From the NCBI GenBank assembly GCA_905480235.1, contig CAJQPP010000077.1, forward strand, positions 1-58,627: a DNA stretch of 58,627 nt. The letters are read 5' to 3'. The DNA is from an uncultured Pirellulaceae bacterium. GTDB taxonomy: Bacteria > Planctomycetota > Planctomycetia > Pirellulales > Pirellulaceae. Below are positions 56,507 through 58,627 of this stretch, in pieces. Position 1 is the first letter of the stretch; each line of letters begins with the position of its first letter. Both the position numbers and the translations under genes were made by a program. Under the pieces are notes generated by a model. That model made no database searches and was not told where the DNA came from. It was given only the letters and a program-made list of their open reading frames with translations.

Positions 56507-57033
56507 GGGTAGACGCCTGATTGAGAAAGCGTTTCTTGGGAAGGACGAAGTTTCCTGCGACCTTTTCGCCAACACGATTTTGAATCGGTCGCCTACTGGG
56601 GTTTAACGCCCACGAGCAAGTTCCGGTTTCCAGAAACGGCTGACTCTGCCGCATTTTTTTCGTGACACTCATTTGAGTGTGCGCTACGTCTCGGAACCCT
56701 CGCGATAGTTGAGCCTTTATCGACGCGCGAACGCGGTCGGGTGAGTGACGTGAGAGGTAGTGCCAAAAAGAAAGGCTCGCCAGAATCAACTGACAAGCCT
56801 GCTTGGGTTTGAGCCGGGTGGTGACTCCGGCATGGGTGGGGGAACCGAACGGTCCATCCATTTGGGAGCTAGTCCACGACGACCGAAACCACCTCCTCGG
56901 GATCTGTCCGCCGCGTACGTGTCAGTTGGCAGGTTGGAGCGGGTTGATCTGATAATCCGATGCTGATTTTCGACGTCGGCAGAGGTTATTGGTTCCGGTT
57001 TGTTGGGCTTTGCTGTGGGCCAATGTCATCCTT
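56507..57033. other. Intergenic stretch, no feature recognised
   Basis: Convergent gene ends; the sequence holds only short unsupported open frames. Confidence 0.45.
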
Positions 57034-58155
57034 CTATTTGATGAGCTGCGATGTCATATCGTTGGAAGGGTACGGCAATTCGTCGATCATCCAACGCATG
57101 GTTTTGTTGGATTTGAAAACTTGATTCAAATCGATTTGAATGTAGTTGGTGCGATTCGCGTAATTGGCAATGCTCCATTGGTTATTGGTAAGATCCTTGA
57201 TCGCCACCCATTGCGTGTAATCAGAGACTGTTTGCCCGTCCTGCTTGTTCTTGGAAACGCCCAGTGGAATATCCACGTTATTTAACAGGTGTCCCATCAA
57301 CTGAATCGCATCCGCACTTGCCTTGGGCTGGGTGGCGAAGTGACTTAAATAGGTGGCCCTGACAAAACGCGAAGGGGGTGTGTAATCAGCCGGCAAACCT
57401 AATAGTCCCCCGCCTTGACCAAGTTCCGTAACATTGGCTCCGTCAATCATGACGGATGACCTGCCTTCGTCGGATAGCGAGAGGTAGTTTCTGACATTTA
57501 GTAGGTGCCAGTCATAGGTCGGTGCATTGGTAAGTACGTTGGCCACATTATCGTGAATCACCATCTGCCCTTTTACAAACTCAATCACAATGCTTTCGCC
57601 ACTGCGGTCGGTGAAGACAAAATGAAGCCATGGCGCGACTGGTAATCCCTTTACTTCACTAGGGTCATACCAAACTTTGTATTTTGGTATTTCATTTCGT
57701 AATTCTTTGACGGAGCCGAACATGCCCAAGGCTAAGCTTCCAAAATTGACGATGGAAACGTACTGTTTGTCTTGAGCGGTTACCGTTTGATATTCGGTAA
57801 ATTGTGGTAGGAAGTTGCCGCTCATGCCAAGCCCCGCTTCATTTTGCCCCTCCAGAAATGCGGGTGATCCCTCCAAGATGGAGGGGGCGATTCCGACAAA
57901 AGCGTAATCACTGCTGAGCTTGGTTGCTGGCAAATCTAAATCGGAGGGGGCACTGATGTCGATCTGGGTGCCTTTGGGTATGGCCAGCAACTCCCATTTC
58001 ATTTCAAGGGGCCATTCCATGGTTCTTCCGGCAATCACGGTGCCATCCTTGGCCGTCATATTAATGGCGGTGCAGGCGAAAGAGCTGTAGGTGAAAGAAA
58101 TTAGGCAGACGGTAACGATAAAGCAACGGAAATGTATCAATGGAAACTTACGCAT
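57034..58155 (-). CDS. Choloylglycine-hydrolase-family (linear amide C-N hydrolase) enzyme
   Basis: 373 residues from the ATG at 58155 (AGGGGA 6 nt upstream). A signal peptide ends right before the catalytic nucleophile: SSFACTAINM, with Cys28 exposed at the new N-terminus as in all Ntn-type bile-salt hydrolases and penicillin V acylases. AGRTMEWP carries the conserved Arg, GMSGNFLPQF the conserved Asp/Asn region, and VLTNAPTYDWHL the conserved Asn. The family hydrolyses amides such as conjugated bile salts, penicillin V or N-acyl homoserine lactones. In an aquatic planctomycete, acylase or quorum-quenching activity is a plausible guess but not shown. Confidence 0.92.
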   Translation of the reverse strand: MRKFPLIHFRCFIVTVCLISFTYSSFACTAINMTAKDGTVIAGRTMEWPLEMKWELLAIPKGTQIDISAPSDLDLPATKLSSDYAFVGIAPSILEGSPAFLEGQNEAGLGMSGNFLPQFTEYQTVTAQDKQYVSIVNFGSLALGMFGSVKELRNEIPKYKVWYDPSEVKGLPVAPWLHFVFTDRSGESIVIEFVKGQMVIHDNVANVLTNAPTYDWHLLNVRNYLSLSDEGRSSVMIDGANVTELGQGGGLLGLPADYTPPSRFVRATYLSHFATQPKASADAIQLMGHLLNNVDIPLGVSKNKQDGQTVSDYTQWVAIKDLTNNQWSIANYANRTNYIQIDLNQVFKSNKTMRWMIDELPYPSNDMTSQLIK

Positions 58156-58347
58156 TGTGTTCCCCTTCATTGGCTAGGTGTTTCATGGGTGTTTAGTATT
58201 GTAGTATACAAAAAAGAAGCCAGAAGAGGACCCGGTTGTGACTCCGGCCCCACAGGTGCAGCGGCTAAAAGTCCGCGAAACGGGTCCCATCGGCTTCGGC
58301 ACCACCGGGTCACAAGATGTCAGGCAACGTTCCCTGAAAAGTAAGTC

Positions 58348-58627
58348 TTAAGCAGCTTTCTGCTCGCTTCTTTTCTTGGAAGTGCGGTCAGAAGTTAACC
58401 AAGATTGGATCTTCTGCAATTCATTGGCCCATTCACCGCTGAAGCGAGCGGTGCAGAATACGTCATAGATTAGATCCAGTGTGGAAACCAGCTGGCGAAG
58501 GCTTTCAATCCGATCGAAATGGTCCGTTGATACAACGTCGTTTCCAAGCTGTTTGATCCTCGCACTTCCAATGGAAAAGGTCTCCGCCTGTAACGCCAAG
58601 TCATACTGCTCGCCGTTGCGAACCAGG
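58348..58627 (-). CDS. C-terminal part of a protein of unknown function
   Basis: The frame is open from the right edge of the window to TAA at 58348, giving about 92 residues (LVRNGEQYDLALQAETFSIG... ending KKRSEQKAA). It is helical and charged with a Lys-rich tail; it has no signal or membrane segment in the visible part. I do not recognise a family from this fragment. Confidence 0.55.
   Translation of the reverse strand, partial: LVRNGEQYDLALQAETFSIGSARIKQLGNDVVSTDHFDRIESLRQLVSTLDLIYDVFCTARFSGEWANELQKIQSWLTSDRTSKKRSEQKAA

Noticed and set aside
1..58627. CRISPR arrays, complete tRNA or rRNA genes, insertion sequences, prophage genes
   Set aside because: No regularly spaced repeats, cloverleaf with anticodon, transposase or phage structural motifs were found by eye on either strand; a scan with dedicated tools could still find a weak tRNA.

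Overview
The window reads as chromosome of a free-living, probably marine or aquatic planctomycete of the Pirellulales type. The evidence is the protein content: two secreted arylsulfatases, a Tat-exported Gfo/Idh/MocA oxidoreductase, a GQSNM-type (SASA) esterase, a transglutaminase/SUMF1 protein, a DUF1559 protein, a protein with an N-terminal LEPRQML sorting-type motif, a CotH/lamin-tail protein, an OmpL-like (BBP2) porin and an ECF sigma factor next to a membrane-anchored HEAT/CXXCH protein. Base composition is near 50% GC. Genes are mostly monocistronic, with gaps of 100-640 bp. No rRNA, intact tRNA, CRISPR array or insertion sequence was recognised.

Layout. 1-9 kb: secreted oxidoreductase (cut by the window edge), SASA esterase, transglutaminase/SUMF1 protein, and a BlaI/M56 regulatory pair with a GTGA overlap and a palindromic operator. 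9-17.5 kb: a secreted protein with two tandem chagasin-type protease-inhibitor units, a ZIP transporter, DUF3574, DUF1254/DUF1214, MYG1 family, metallo-beta-lactamase hydrolase, a stand-alone FtsH-type (M41) peptidase domain and a diaminopropionate ammonia-lyase. 17.6-31.7 kb: sulfatase, a decayed Cys-loop (pentameric ligand-gated) channel gene, a PEP-mutase/isocitrate-lyase family enzyme, an EF-hand/deiodinase-like protein with an in-frame UGA, an ATPase-like/GNAT fusion, patatin, a decayed fragment of a paralogue of the GNAT fusion, a CaiB-type CoA-transferase and a DUF1559 protein. 32-44.4 kb: a vanadium-haloperoxidase-like protein, porin, an M14/amidotransferase-like fusion, ADP-ribosylglycohydrolase, a secreted unknown, and the HEAT/CXXCH protein with its ECF sigma factor. 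45-58.6 kb: second sulfatase, CotH protein, two APC permeases, sulfotransferase, family 2 glycosyltransferase, two small or unknown membrane proteins, a choloylglycine-hydrolase-family enzyme and a partial gene.

The most notable feature is at 21269-22234. An ORF that appears broken by TGA is a deiodinase-like protein with UGA exactly at the catalytic Cys/Sec position (SYT-U-PPF). A perfect 7-bp stem with an AGGUU loop begins 9 nt downstream of the UGA, which fits a bacterial SECIS element. The vanadium-haloperoxidase-like gene 10 kb away makes a halogen-chemistry theme possible, but nothing in the sequence links the two. Other second-look items are the two gene remnants (Cys-loop channel, GNAT paralogue), the in-frame 486-bp duplication of the chagasin unit, an apparently permuted SUMF1 domain, and a 36-codon ORF followed by a good terminator.

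Limits: domain calls come from reading motifs by eye, without a database search. Starts are chosen from Shine-Dalgarno sequences and signal peptides where visible, and many are uncertain because SD signals here are weak.
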